Of a stretch of DNA of 64,000 nt, positions 21,451-33,100 are shown one piece after another. Source of the DNA: Zoroaster sp. YZ-2022 (lineage: Eukaryota; Echinodermata; Asteroidea; Forcipulatida; Zoroasteridae); assembly GCA_029582265.1 (NCBI GenBank), contig CM055816.1, positions 9,921,877 through 9,985,876 of the forward strand. The letters are read 5' to 3'. A program made the translations under genes and the position numbers. Under the pieces are notes generated by a model, which had not been told where the DNA came from, ran no database searches, and worked only from the letters and a program-made list of their open reading frames with translations. The first letter of the stretch is position 1, and every line of letters starts with the position of its first letter.

Positions 21451-23854
21451 ATTATTATTGTGCAAATCCGTGGGTATCATAAAGAAGGCCTTCAAATTGA
21501 CAAACCCGCACCAACGGCGGAAGCGTGGGGGAGGGCACTTTTAAAAACGATCCGCCCCCACACATTTCGACCAAGTTTGTCATGTAGCCTTGAGTGCTGT
21601 TAATGATTCTCCTAAATTATTAAATCCAACAATCTCACACAAAAAATTAATATATTTTTTTCTCCCCATTCCTCCCACATCCTCCTTCTCCCCACCCCAC
21701 CCAACGTCTCTCCCTCTCAGCATCAAGTCGAAATTTAGTGCGAATTTATTCTGGTTCACTAAATGTTCGATACTGGAAATGCAATGGATTCTTTAAAAAA
21801 CAGTGTCCCGTTGTTATTTATTATATTGGATGTCCCTTCAATAATGTCAGAGAGAGGTTTAGTTATCTATAGTCTCTGTAATTATCTATAGGCCTGTCAG
21901 GTCACGTGGTCAAGTTTAGAAGACACAAACTCAGAAATGAAAGAAAACATTTGTATTTGGTTCCTATCACTCAGTTTATTGCACTTGATTCAAACCAGGA
22001 TTTCCAACAGTATTACTGAATATTTGAATTGAAGCTATCCAACATTTTCGACATTTGAGTACTCTCTCAGTGTACCCCTAACCTCCCTTGAAATGGTGCA
22101 TTTATTGTTATTCAACATGTTCAAGAAAACACTAAATAAATATTCCCAAAAATGCCCATTATTCTCCTTTGAAAGTGTCTGAAATTGTGGATGGCCTCTT
22201 ACAGCTAATTAATAACATCAATGCGTTATGTACAGGCAATTTTCTTTTAATTACAACGATTGTTCTCAAAGATTGATATTCCGTGCTTAAACTGATTTTA
22301 CCTGGGAAATATATTTCAATGTTGAATTGCTGTTTTAGTTGGGTCAACAAAACAAGGAATTAAAACTGAAATAAATTTATAATATGGAATATATTAATAT
22401 CTTCAATGACTTTAATTATAAAATTAATTAATTAATTATGAAATATAACAAACAAAAATCAAATCCATTGTCAACAAAGACAGCTTAAATTCTGCAGACT
22501 AATTATGTTTTTTTTCATCAGTCACTTTCCTCGTATGTACAATCACGTGAATCAGAGAACAAAAGAGGGGTCGAAAACACATCAATTGACGGGTGCTTCA
22601 CCCAGGACATTTCAAAGTCCGCAGAATTCAACAGATTGTAATTTTTGGCAAGAGACTTTTCTACAAATACATTCAAATATTCATTTAATAAATTTCAATA
22701 AATATTTCTAAGAAAGACATATGCTTAAATAGTTTCACAACATTTGCCTGAGTCACTGGTAAAAAATTACTGGCTATTGGAATGTAATATATTTTTTGTA
22801 TTAATTTTTGTATTTTTTATTTGTTAATAAGACCATGTAACAAATAATAAACAAATGATAGTCTTTTCAAATAGTCATTTCGGAAAATCAGTTCAGGTTA
22901 ATTAATTGTATTTATTTATTTTCACCACATACAGCTACAACGCTGCTGCTTTCACTGTAATCTCTGGGATTATTTTACCGTTCATATCCATTGTGAATAT
23001 GCTGGGAGGAAGATGCGATTGGAACTACCGTACCCAGTTTTTGGTTTTGTATTATTGGACAAATATTAGACATATATAACAAAAATCAAGTCAGGCCTAA
23101 TCGATTAGGTTTGAGCGAGGACGATCACCTTAATTAATATTTTGCTTACATGGTCTGTTATTTGTTCACGTTTTAGTATTAACCTTTTTCGGTAGAAAGT
23201 AAAATTATACAGTTATAATTACTATTACATTCAGCCAAAATTTAAACACCAAATTTATTTTTCTTTATGGCCAAACAAAAAAAGCAAAATATTTCTCATC
23301 ACCGGCGCGCAACTTTTTCAGCAGCCAAGAAAAGCCAGTGTGCGGAAGGTAATTAGGTAATAATGCATGTTAGTGATACATTACGTGGAAAATAAAACAC
23401 GCATTTTTATTTTTTTAAAGAAGTCTCCACTAATCGATGAAAGGTCAGAGCCTTTAATGATTCCCAGCTCTGAAAACTAAGTGAACGAACCAGACAAATA
23501 TCACAAGTTCATTCAATGTTATGTATTTCTGTAATGTACCGTGACAAACATAAAATGTTTTCAATTCAGTCAAGATAACTTCATATTTAAACTTCTATCT
23601 TAATGTCCAAAGCGATGAGAACATTAGCCATTTTTTTTTAAATATACATTTTCCAAATGATTCGCTATTTTACCGGCAAGTCCGGTACAGTTATATTTTC
23701 CTATTTAGTAAGAAATATATCAAACTTATTGTTAGTGACATTGTAAAACCATTGTTAAACAGTCTATCGTATGTGTTATTATTTTGAAGAGCAATGAATC
23801 CAGCTGCATCATCAATGCATTCATTCACTTAATTTCTCGATATATCCACTCTTT
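21451..23854. other. AT-rich stretch; one possible exon, otherwise nothing recognised
   Basis: I found no gene with known homology, no tRNA and no inverted-repeat element. The only item of note is the possible membrane-segment exon at 22,935-23,081. Confidence 0.4.
22935..23081 (+). other. Possible exon encoding a membrane segment (weak)
   Basis: After 'cttttatttattttcaccacatacag'-like sequence (acceptor AG at 22,934-22,935) the frame reads NAAAFTVISGIILPFISIV, a plausible transmembrane helix, then a hydrophilic patch and another hydrophobic run, and stops after about 48 codons. No family is recognised and no partner exon was found. It could be chance. Confidence 0.15.
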
Positions 23855-23862
23855 ATCAATTA

Positions 23863-24039
23863 TAGCGTTGACCAAGGCTGTTGTCGTATGGTACCTCCAT
23901 CCCGTGTAAATTCAGCACACACTGTTTACATACTGTACGTGTGTGCAATGACTGCAACGGGGGTTTGGATAGCAAACTGTTACTGTCAGTGGGGCAAAAT
24001 TACGCAACCAAACCGTTCCGATGTGCCTTGGTCAACGCT
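23863..24039. mobile_element. hAT-like MITE with exact 8-bp target duplication
   Basis: Inverted ends tagcgttgaccaaggc (left) and gccttggtcaacgct (right) bound 177 bp. atcaatta is duplicated exactly at 23,855-23,862 and 24,040-24,047, the 8-bp target size of hAT transposons. The inner sequence 'ggggcaaaattacgcaacca' recurs inverted at about 13,120-13,160. Confidence 0.85.
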
Positions 24040-24425
24040 ATCAATTACATTGCTAATCTCAAGAGATTTAATTTTCAAAAAGAGTGAAACAGTTTGTTAA
24101 ATCGTCCAAAACCAAACTGGACTAGCCTTCAATGTGAGATTTTCAAAAGGAAGACCAAAATATTAAGTGTTTCCATTTGTAATTATACAATAGGGTAGAT
24201 ACCTTTTCCAGCTCCTTTTTTCATTATTATTTGTAAAGAAGTAATTAGGGTGGAAACACACCTTTTTGGGCATAAACAAAAAATATAAGGTCTAATAATA
24301 TATGTTTTATTTATTTATAATTATTTGTAATTGATAAAGGTTGGCGTGATGTGTTAGGTGATTGTGGGTAGACGGAAACACACACACAAAACATAATTTT
24401 TGACCATCAAATAATTATAACTATT

Positions 24426-25825
24426 TAGGTGTTCGAGTGACAGCGAGAACACCTCTTGTTATTGTTCGGTTTTTTAGGTGTTCGAGCCACAGCGCGAACA
24501 CCTCTTGATATTGTTTTTTAAAGTTTTTTTAAAAACTTTTTCTTCTCCTTCTCGGTGAATATCCAGATCAAAAATCATAGTTGCAGAGTTCACAGAACCT
24601 TAAAACTTCACACATAGTTAGACCTTAACATGTAGTTGTATCTTAAGTTGTGACGTCATAGTGAGGTCATCAGATATCGAAGTACACTCAGTCAAAGTTT
24701 AATATTTCAAAAAATTATATCTCATGAACCACAAAAGATATTGTCACAATATTTACACCATGTTATAGATCTTGAATTATGTGATTTTTCGTACAGACGT
24801 GACCCCAATCTGACCTTACTTCCTGTCCAAAACAGAAGTCAAAGTTTAATATTAACAAAAATCATATCTCAACAACTACAAGAGGTAAATTGGCATTGTT
24901 TGCACCATTGTATAGATTGTTAATTGTCGGAAAAAAATTACACAAAGGTGACCCCAATTTGACCTTACTTCCTGTCCAAACCGGAAGTCAACGTTTATTA
25001 TTTAATAAAAATCATATCTCAACAACCACAAGAGGTAAATTCAGTTTTTGCACCATTGTACAGATTGTTAATTGTCAAAGATATTTACAAAACCATGACC
25101 CCAATTTGACTTTTACTTCCTGTCCAAACCGGAAGTCAAAGTTTAATATTTTAAAAAAATCATATCTCAACAACCGCAAGAGGTAAATTCACAGTTTTTG
25201 CACCTTTGTACAGATTGTTAATTGTCAAAAATATTTTCAAAAACATAACCCCAATTTGACCTTTACTTCCTGTCCAAACCGGAAGTCAAAGTTTAATATT
25301 TAAAAAAATCATATCTCAACAACCACAAGAGGTAAATTCACAGTTTTTGCACCATTGTACAGATTGTTAATTGTCAATAATATTTACAAAAACGTGACCC
25401 CAATTTGACCTTTACTTCCTTTCCAAACCAGAAGTCAAAGTATAATTATTAAAAAAATGTTTTCAAAATCGTACATTATTAGCGAGGACGACGGTTTCGT
25501 CAAAATCACAATTCGTATCTGGAAATACACGAAAACGTGTTGTAAAAACTCGCCAAAGAAATAAATGCCTTCTCTCAAAGAATTTCGGTACCAAAATTTA
25601 CCCTTATGTAGCAGAACAGTTGTTTTTCACATTTGAACTGTTTTTTTCAAGAATAAATAATGTGATTAAGTTCAAATCATTGAAATGGACTTCAAACAAA
25701 TCATCGTTGGTAACCACATCATATTTTACAGGGCACTCTTTAATATGAAAAAAATAATAATGCAAAGTTTCTTTAAAAAACATTCTGACGTCATCATCAC
25801 TGCCCTGACAAAACTCGAACACCTA
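24426..25825. mobile_element. 1.4-kb element with TAGGTGTTCGAG ends and internal 148-bp repeats
   Basis: taggtgttcgag at the left and ctcgaacaccta at the right are inverted repeats. At the left end, two successive aggtgttc/gaacacct hairpins (24,427-24,454 and 24,476-24,503) suggest a duplicated terminus. About five to six direct repeats of roughly 148 bp fill 24,694-25,445; each carries 'acttcctgtccaaaccggaagt', itself an inverted pair. There is no convincing coding region and no clear target duplication. Confidence 0.7.
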
Positions 25826-26599
25826 TGTGTTTGTAATATCACAAACACTTCCGTCTATTATTTTTTTGATTCTGTTTTTTCCAGTATGTTTCCAGTAACG
25901 TAACTGGTGTACTTAATGTTTGTTTCACGCTGGATGCTTTGAGAGGATAGAAGTTTCTATAGGCCTGCCAGTCATACCACACAATGCCTTTGACATGCCG
26001 ATACCCTCAATCTGGGTAATAATAACCATTTGACCTTTACAACTTCTGTTTTGATCTAAGATATTTATATGATTTCGTTAAGAAGTGCATTCGTTTGTCG
26101 ATACTTTTTGTCGATTTTGTCGATTGCTTTTTTCATATTTAAAAAAAAAAAAGTTTAATGTTTTTACCAATGTGCATTATTGTACTTTTTTTTCTGATGC
26201 CCGAGAAATGAAATAAATATAAATAAATATATAAATATACTTATTGGTAATAATTATCGGCCTTACAAAGTACGTACATGGGTGGCGAATAAGCGCCAGC
26301 GGCACGTTTTTTTTTTTTTACAAAGTGATAAATAAGAAAGTATAGGCATATACGCTGTGTGTGCGTTGAAGTGACGAATAGGCGACCACGCGGCATTTGA
26401 TTTTTTACATAGTGACGAATAAGTTCAAGTCATCGTTACACATAGATAATGAACATTTTAAACAAAGTAAACACAGCAAAGTACCAACCAGGTACACTGT
26501 AAAATATGCGGTGTTAAATAACTAGGTACTTATTAAAACATAAACAAAGCCAAGAAACTATCAGCGAAAATGTGTCCGACTTAAAACATGCTGGACGGT
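25826..26599. other. AT-rich stretch with nothing recognised
   Basis: Homopolymer tracts occur near 26,140 and 26,310. No gene or element is identified. Confidence 0.4.
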
Positions 26600-27172
26600 A
26601 AGCCACTTTAAAACTCTTTCTCTCCAGAATTATTTGTTTTCATTATTGTAATTTGATACTGTAAACAAACAAGGTCAGGTGTGGAAATTATTAATAATTT
26701 GTTTATCTTTGGACAATTGAAAAGAGTAAGGTATCAAAATAAAGGTTATGATTGGTATTGGTCAATTGTGCGCTCTGTTGTCAAAACAAGACCCGTTGTC
26801 AGGTGATGACGTTCAAGCCTTTTAAAACGCTTGTTGTCAAAATGCGACAGGCGCGTGAGCCTTTTAAAAGGCTTGCTGACCAGAAATAATTTTAAAGGCT
26901 TACGTGCGTGCCATATTTTGACAACGAGCCTTAAAAAAGGTTCCAACGTCATCACCTGACAACGAGTCGATCTTGTTAACTTGTTTTGATAACCGACCGC
27001 ACAATATTGACCAATAAAACTGATAACCTTTATTTGATATTCTACTTACTTCAGTAGTCCAAAGATAAACAAATTTTTAATAACTTCCACACTTGATCTT
27101 GATTGTTTACAGTATCAAATTACAATAATGAAAACAGTCAATTCCCGAGAGAAAAAGTTACTCGTAACGCAT
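26600..27172. mobile_element. Large foldback element, arms about 250 bp
   Basis: The sequence from about 26,612 to 26,830 returns as its reverse complement from about 27,160 to 26,935. Paired words include 'attgtaatttgatactgtaa', 'tttgtttatctttggac' and 'gttgtcaggtgatgacgtt'. Only a short loop separates the arms. The arms have diverged by many substitutions, so it is not new. There is no coding region. Confidence 0.8.
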
Positions 27173-27822
27173 TTTTACCGGTTCGTGAAATATGTATAAA
27201 AAAATGCGACGATTTGATGTTTACAATAATTGACAAGATCATCATTTAAACAAAATAACGGGATGAATTCATGAATTTTTTTTTATTAAGTTCAAATTTT
27301 GTTTTCTTGAATAAGCCAATGCTAACTCTAAGAGAAATGCATCCTCAAAGAAAGACACGTGGTACAAAGAACATTAGGACAAAAACCTTTATACATGTTA
27401 TACTTATCCCATTAAATGACATATGAATGCAAGAGGGCGCTCTTACATAAAGACAGAATTGATCAAAACGGGTTTCACTGACGGGTTTCACAGTATGTGC
27501 TGTGTGTGCTCTGTATATAGCTTTCAAACATGAGCAATTATACATATGAAATACAAACAATTGAAAATAAAAGCAAAATCCATCACATGTTTGTCGTTGC
27601 ATTAGTGCAGTGTAAGTTTAACTGGACTTGATATGGCTATGGGTGTATATATGACCGAACTTTCTCTATACTGTCAGCAGACGCATCATAAGTTAGGCCT
27701 ACTGCTGCTCGTTTAGGAAGATCCGTTTAGGGGTGGTCATTGGAATGTTGATGATTAGGATAAACAAAATCTACAACAATGGGCAGGAGCCCAAATCTTC
27801 ATGAGGGATGGGGGTACCTCAT
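27173..27822. other. Stretch with nothing recognised
   Basis: No gene, RNA or repeat structure is supported. The minus-strand frame at 27,345-27,602 has no known homologue that I recognise. Confidence 0.4.
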
Positions 27823-27900
27823 GGGCGGATCCAGAATATTTTTAGGGGGGACTGAGAATCAAGAACGATTTTTCAGTACTACAAAAATTACAATGAAATA
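27823..27900. repeat. Half copy of the GGCGGATCCAG MITE
   Basis: gggcggatccagaatatttt and the following 60 bp are the reverse complement of 13,840-13,916. The other terminus is absent. Confidence 0.8.
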
Positions 27901-28665
27901 TATAGACTATGGGCCAAAGTAGGAAAATCCTTTTAGAAAGTGAAATTTGCCCTCTACGCCTAGGTACTTGATAATATTCTCACAGAATGATTACTCAGAT
28001 GTGCTTTGCAAAGTGTTAATTGTTCCCCCTCGAGAAACTTGCTCCGTTAGGAGTTACAACCCTTCAAAGTTAGGGGGCGATAAGGTTTGAACGATGTTTT
28101 TGGTGGCGATTTGGTTTTTTACACCCAAATATAATATAAAAATCGCCCCCATACATTTCGCCCCCCACATATTTCGCCCCACAATTTTAATGTTATTTAA
28201 CCATTTCGCCCCACCACACAAAATAGCAGATTATTATTATTTATTTTTAAATATATGTAATGAGGTGATTGACATCACATGGAAATGCTACCAAATGAAT
28301 GATTTTTGACCTTTTTCAATTAGTAAGGCATGACTTATATATATTTTTTCTCATGGGGGCCTCTGCGTGAGGCAACAACTTCAGATGCAGGGTGGGGGGG
28401 CGGAGTTCATTATGGTGGCAGTTACATGGAAGCCCTATAATTTTTCTAAAATATTTACATTTTTAGTAGGGGTAGGACTAGGGGGCACCTGTTTTTGCGG
28501 GGGGAAAGCTTTCAAATGGATGGGGTACTGTTGGGGCTGTTTCAGCAGATTTGAACAAGGATTGGCAGTCAGTTCTTTACTTTTGACATTTTTGGTGGTA
28601 TGCAAGCCACTCCCATCCCCATCTGCTACTGCTACTGCTATTTGTACCTAAATTGCAGACCTAAA
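27901..28665. other. Stretch with nothing recognised
   Basis: There are repeated 'tttcgcccc' words at 28,145-28,210. The open frame at 28,367-28,651 is glycine-rich and has no recognisable product. Confidence 0.4.
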
Positions 28666-28820
28666 TTGAGGACGATCAGAGCATACTGATCGAAACGTCG
28701 AGTTGTACCCCCAGTTCTTTTCAGAACTAATTACTACTCAATTGAGATTCCACATGGTGTCACCGCAATTAGTCTTACTTATCATCCTCACCATGCAAAG
28801 CTACAAGTTTTACCTAGACA
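28666..28820 (+). mobile_element. Solo Penelope-like tail
   Basis: It repeats the tail at 7,667-7,806, including the hairpin gatcag/ctgatc and the end 'ctcaccatgcaaagctacaa'. Here the sequence after GAAAC is GTC, and the first core base is T instead of C. Confidence 0.8.
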
Positions 28821-29070
28821 TGTTATAAGTTCAGAAATTTCAGCATTCAATATGAGAGTTTTGAAATACTACTGGCAGCAGACTATAACCCTCCTTCATC
28901 ATTACTTATGCAATATTTCGTTCAGTACAACATCCAATGTAGAAACAAAATTACACGATCTTCTTCTGACAATGTAATGTATGTATGTATTTTTTGATGC
29001 ACTATTTCGAAGGATTTGGAAATCAAACTCGTATATATATTTACATGGTTTTAGAAATAAACTTTATATT

Positions 29071-29398
29071 CTGGTAGTCTGGATTACAATTGGTGTCGTT
29101 TTAAGTGAGTGGCACATGCATATCGCGTAGCATGCAGCAATGGCACGCTTAATCGATAGTTAAGATCGGTAGTCGATTGATCGGTAGTCGATCGTTTCAT
29201 GAATAATCAAATTATTTCTGTATACATCGTGTAACAATCGTAGCAACGTTCTAATTAGGCTATAACTATTTTATGTTCTTTAAATTAGATGTTAACGACG
29301 AAAATATTTAACGATTGCGATTATGCGATTATACATGTGCCACCCAGATTATAACGACTGACCGACTTAACGACACCAATTGTAATCCAGACTACCAG
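29071..29398. mobile_element. 328-bp MITE with CTGGTAGTC ends
   Basis: ctggtagtctggattacaat at the left is matched by attgtaatccagactaccag at the right; the perfect inverted repeat extends about 30 bp to 'ggtgtcgtt'. The interior has repeated 'atcggtagtcgat' words. The target duplication is unclear (ATT or TTATA). Confidence 0.85.
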
Positions 29399-29494
29399 AT
29401 TATAATCTGTGCTTGTTAATAGCAAGATGAAATTGATCCTTTTGAGACGTTATCTACTGACACAAATTTGGAGTATCGGGTGGAAATACACTTC

Positions 29495-29876
29495 TAGGTA
29501 AAACTTGTAGCTTTGCATGGAGGATAAGTAACACTAATTGCTGTGACACCATGTGAAATTCTCTATTGAGTATTAATTAGTTCTGAAAAGAACTGGAGGT
29601 TACAACTCAAAGTCTTCAGGAGAATGCCGAACTCTGGGAAATGCTGACGGCTTAAGAAAGCTGCTGGAGGATCACTCGATGACTGGATGCTGGAGGATTA
29701 GTGCGTTGAAGCGTGCAGGCTGGAACCCATCCTTCCCAGAGTCCGGCATTCTCCTGAAGACGATCAGAGCATACTGATCGAAACGTTGAGTTGTAACCTC
29801 CAGTTCTTTTCAGAACTAATTACTACTCAATAGAGAATTTCACATGGTGTCACCGCAATTAGTCTTACTTAAATAC
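29495..29876. mobile_element. Inverted pair of Penelope-like tails
   Basis: 29,500-29,660 is the tail in minus orientation and 29,735-29,876 the tail in plus orientation, separated by a short asymmetric piece. The plus copy holds the best hammerhead-like core (29,754-29,784: CTGAAGA, hairpin, GAAAC). Head-to-head or tail-to-tail Penelope copies are common because these elements insert as partial tandem or inverted dimers. Confidence 0.75.
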
Positions 29877-30178
29877 AGTTATGTTTATATTTACAAGGAT
29901 TTATAAATAAACTTCTGTTTATATTTACAACGATTTGGAAATAAAAGTTGTATTTATATTTACAAGGATTTGAAAATAAGTCATTGAATTCATACTTACA
30001 AGGATTTGGAAATAAACTTGTATTTATATTTACAAGGATTTGAAAATAATACTTGAATTCATACTTACAAGGATTTAGAAATAAACTTGTATTTATATTT
30101 ACAAGGATTTGAAAATAATACTTGAATTCATACTTAAAAGGATTTAGAAATAAACTTGTATTTATACTTACAAGGCAT
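29877..30178 (-). repeat. Tandem repeat of about 69 bp that truncates the gene behind it
   Basis: About four units contain 'tttacaaggatttgaaaata' alternating with 'tttacaaggatttagaaata'. The reading frame of the neighbouring pseudogene runs straight into it. Related sequence also occurs at about 29,010-29,065, left of the MITE and Penelope insertions, so the array was once longer or has been split. Confidence 0.8.
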
Positions 30179-33100
30179 TTTGACCCATGAGCCAAAAAGA
30201 CTATCACCTCATGCAATTCTGTCCCCTTGTATCCCTTCCATACCTCAAATAAATATTCAATAAGTTCTTCCTTATTGGCACCACATGCCAGGAAATTCTT
30301 CCACTGTTGAGGAATAGCTTGCCCATGCACTCTGATGCACTGTGAACCACCAGCTGCTCTTTTTGCTCTCTCTGCATTTTTAATTGATACATGTGGGTGT
30401 GTGTCTGTCACAAAATGAATTTCTGTGGCAGAAATGGTACTAGCCATAGACACAAGGCGATGAAATATAAAGTCGGCCAGTTTGACAAATTAATGTGCAA
30501 GGTCCTTGGAGTTTCTTTGGATCCAGTTGCTGGATCATAGCCATGCTATCTATGATGAAGATACTCTTTCTTGGTATTTCTGTGATGGGATTGTCAGAAA
30601 TTGATTCAACAGTGTGAAGGAGATGGGCCTTGTTCGTCTTAAGACAGCCATGTCTGGTGGAAAATGGCAGAGGTAAAGGGCCCAAACAGTATGTCATCAT
30701 TTCTTGAAGATCTATCTTCCGACTCTTTCCAATTACAACGAACCTAGCTAGCAGATTTCTGTCCGTCTTAAGGGCGACCTCTCTACCACCAACTTTAGTC
30801 TTCACAGTTTTGCACATGTTGGTGAACGTTGTCAACTTTAACTTTGTCATTCGGGAAAATAAGTCAACTTCCCCCTGCTGAAGCCTGTCCCGAACAAACT
30901 GACAGAATGCATCTTCTCCAACCGTTCTAGCCATGTTCAAATCTTGAGCCACTTCACAAGTGGCAACAACTCCTGATGAAATCTGCACAAGCTGTCAAAC
31001 TCCTCTTCATCATACAAAAAAGGATTAACCATACTACTGATGACTTCTTTGATGGTTTCAATGTCATTTTGGTCGCATTTCTTTCTACTGGTTTGCAGGT
31101 CTGTGTGTATGCTTGTTGTGTGGCCCTTTCCTGCCATTTCCTCACACTGATGGGTTATAGCTGCCCTTTCATGATGAGTTGAGATCCATCGGTTCAGTGC
31201 TCCTTTTTTGTTTGTGAATCCGATCATTCCGCCTTTCGTCTTGGAGTCTCTATTTGCAGTTTGTTCTATGGTTAGATCACAAGCAACTTGTGCAAAGGAA
31301 TTTTGAGTTCGTTAAACTACAAAGTTACCATTTAAGTGATGCTGGTGTACTTCTGGGTGGCTGTTGGGTAGATCTGTCATTTCAAGCCAGTAGATTGGCA
31401 TGTACCTTGCATAATTTTGGTGGTCACATGCAAAAACCCATGGAAGCATTTCTCTTACACTTGCAAGATGAAGGTCCCAATTGCTCTCTCGAATAGCTCT
31501 CTGGAAAAGAAGAACATTCACCATCTCAGTGTATGAGCTCCAGAACTTAAAGGTCTTATTACCACTTCTTGCAGTTATGACGTCATCATATGAGACTGCT
31601 ACTTGTCGGAGCTGTTCAGAAGCAACAATGTCTTGCCATACTGACTCGGGGAAGGCGGTGTGAAGGTCTGAAATAAGTTTTCGACTGTGCTCTTCCTTTT
31701 CTTCTGGTAAAGATTGAAGATAGCTCTCGATGCGAAGTTGTTGCAGTCCCTCATACATGAGCTTGTGTGCTCGCATGCTCCTATTGTAGTGATGACCACT
31801 GACAACCCCACTGACTGACACAGCAGCACATATTTCTGCCTCAATTAAAATATCCTGTAAACCAGCATCTTTGAAACGCTTTCCGATGCACCCCATGTAC
31901 GTCATTGTAGTGTGAAATGCACCAAGTCTTATCACAAGCCTCTTCATAAACACTGCACTCTTCCATCTTATAATTTGGGCTTTGGAGTACATGGCCTGAT
32001 CTAGCACTACAACAATTGTTTTCAACTGAAGCTTGTCACCGATTTGCACACTCCGATGAAGTAATGCGAGGAGAGTACTCATTTCTGTGGGGCTGGCATC
32101 AATTATGGGCAGATATCCGATGACTGACCTTGGTGGGATTGCAACTAGAGATGTAAGATGATTAAAACCCGTCCATCCAGGTATATTGGCAGCTTCGTCA
32201 CACGAAAACCGTGTTAAGTTGTAAGCAAAATCCAACAGCCGTGGGAACTTCTGTATCAGTGGGCATGACAGAAGGCTTTGGGGTATGTTAACGTCTTTGC
32301 CAAAAGACTTTGGACCATCCTTCTTGCCACCAAAATAAGTGACAATATTAGATAATGGGGGTTCAGTAGATCGCTGATGGGTTTTTCTTGATGTAGATGG
32401 TACATCAGGTTGCTCTGATGCTGATGGGGATGATGCCGAGGGGCGTTGTATGATGATCCCATTTGTGTTGTGCGTTGTTCCCTTACCAGACAGTGTCTCC
32501 TCACCGAAATCATTGTTGTCCCAAACTAGTATGGTATGTTGCCCTTGTTTACTTCTGGTGGTATGACATCATCACCTCGCCTCATTTCTTTTTTAGCTAG
32601 AGCTGTGTCATGTTCAAGGACTACTGAATGGGATACACTGTAGCCAAGTCCATTCATCAAACCAATGAGCTGGGCTGATCCTGATAGATGTCGAAGAGTC
32701 ATAGCAAGGGATAAGTGTTTAGGTGTCTGTATCCTACCTTTTGAAGAGAGATACACTATATCCTGGGTAATTGTTCAAGATTTGCTGATGAAAGTAGTTC
32801 CCAACTTGGACATATTTTCCTTCCTGAGGATCAGTAGAGGCGCCAACAGTCCAAGCTAGAAAATTGTAAAGTGGTATGGGGACAAAGGGTACTGCGGATT
32901 CCGGGGTTAAATGATGCGATGTTGGAGGCCAAGTCAACTTAGTGTCAATTTCAAGGAGTTCTCTCGGACCGCATTACCTTTGCTGATACATGTAGGTATA
33001 GATGGTGCTGGAACATCATCTTCTGTATCTGTTGAGTCACTGTCTGTGGTGATAGACAGACTCTGCAGTGCAGACTCTGTCTTTAACAAGTGTGTCGACT

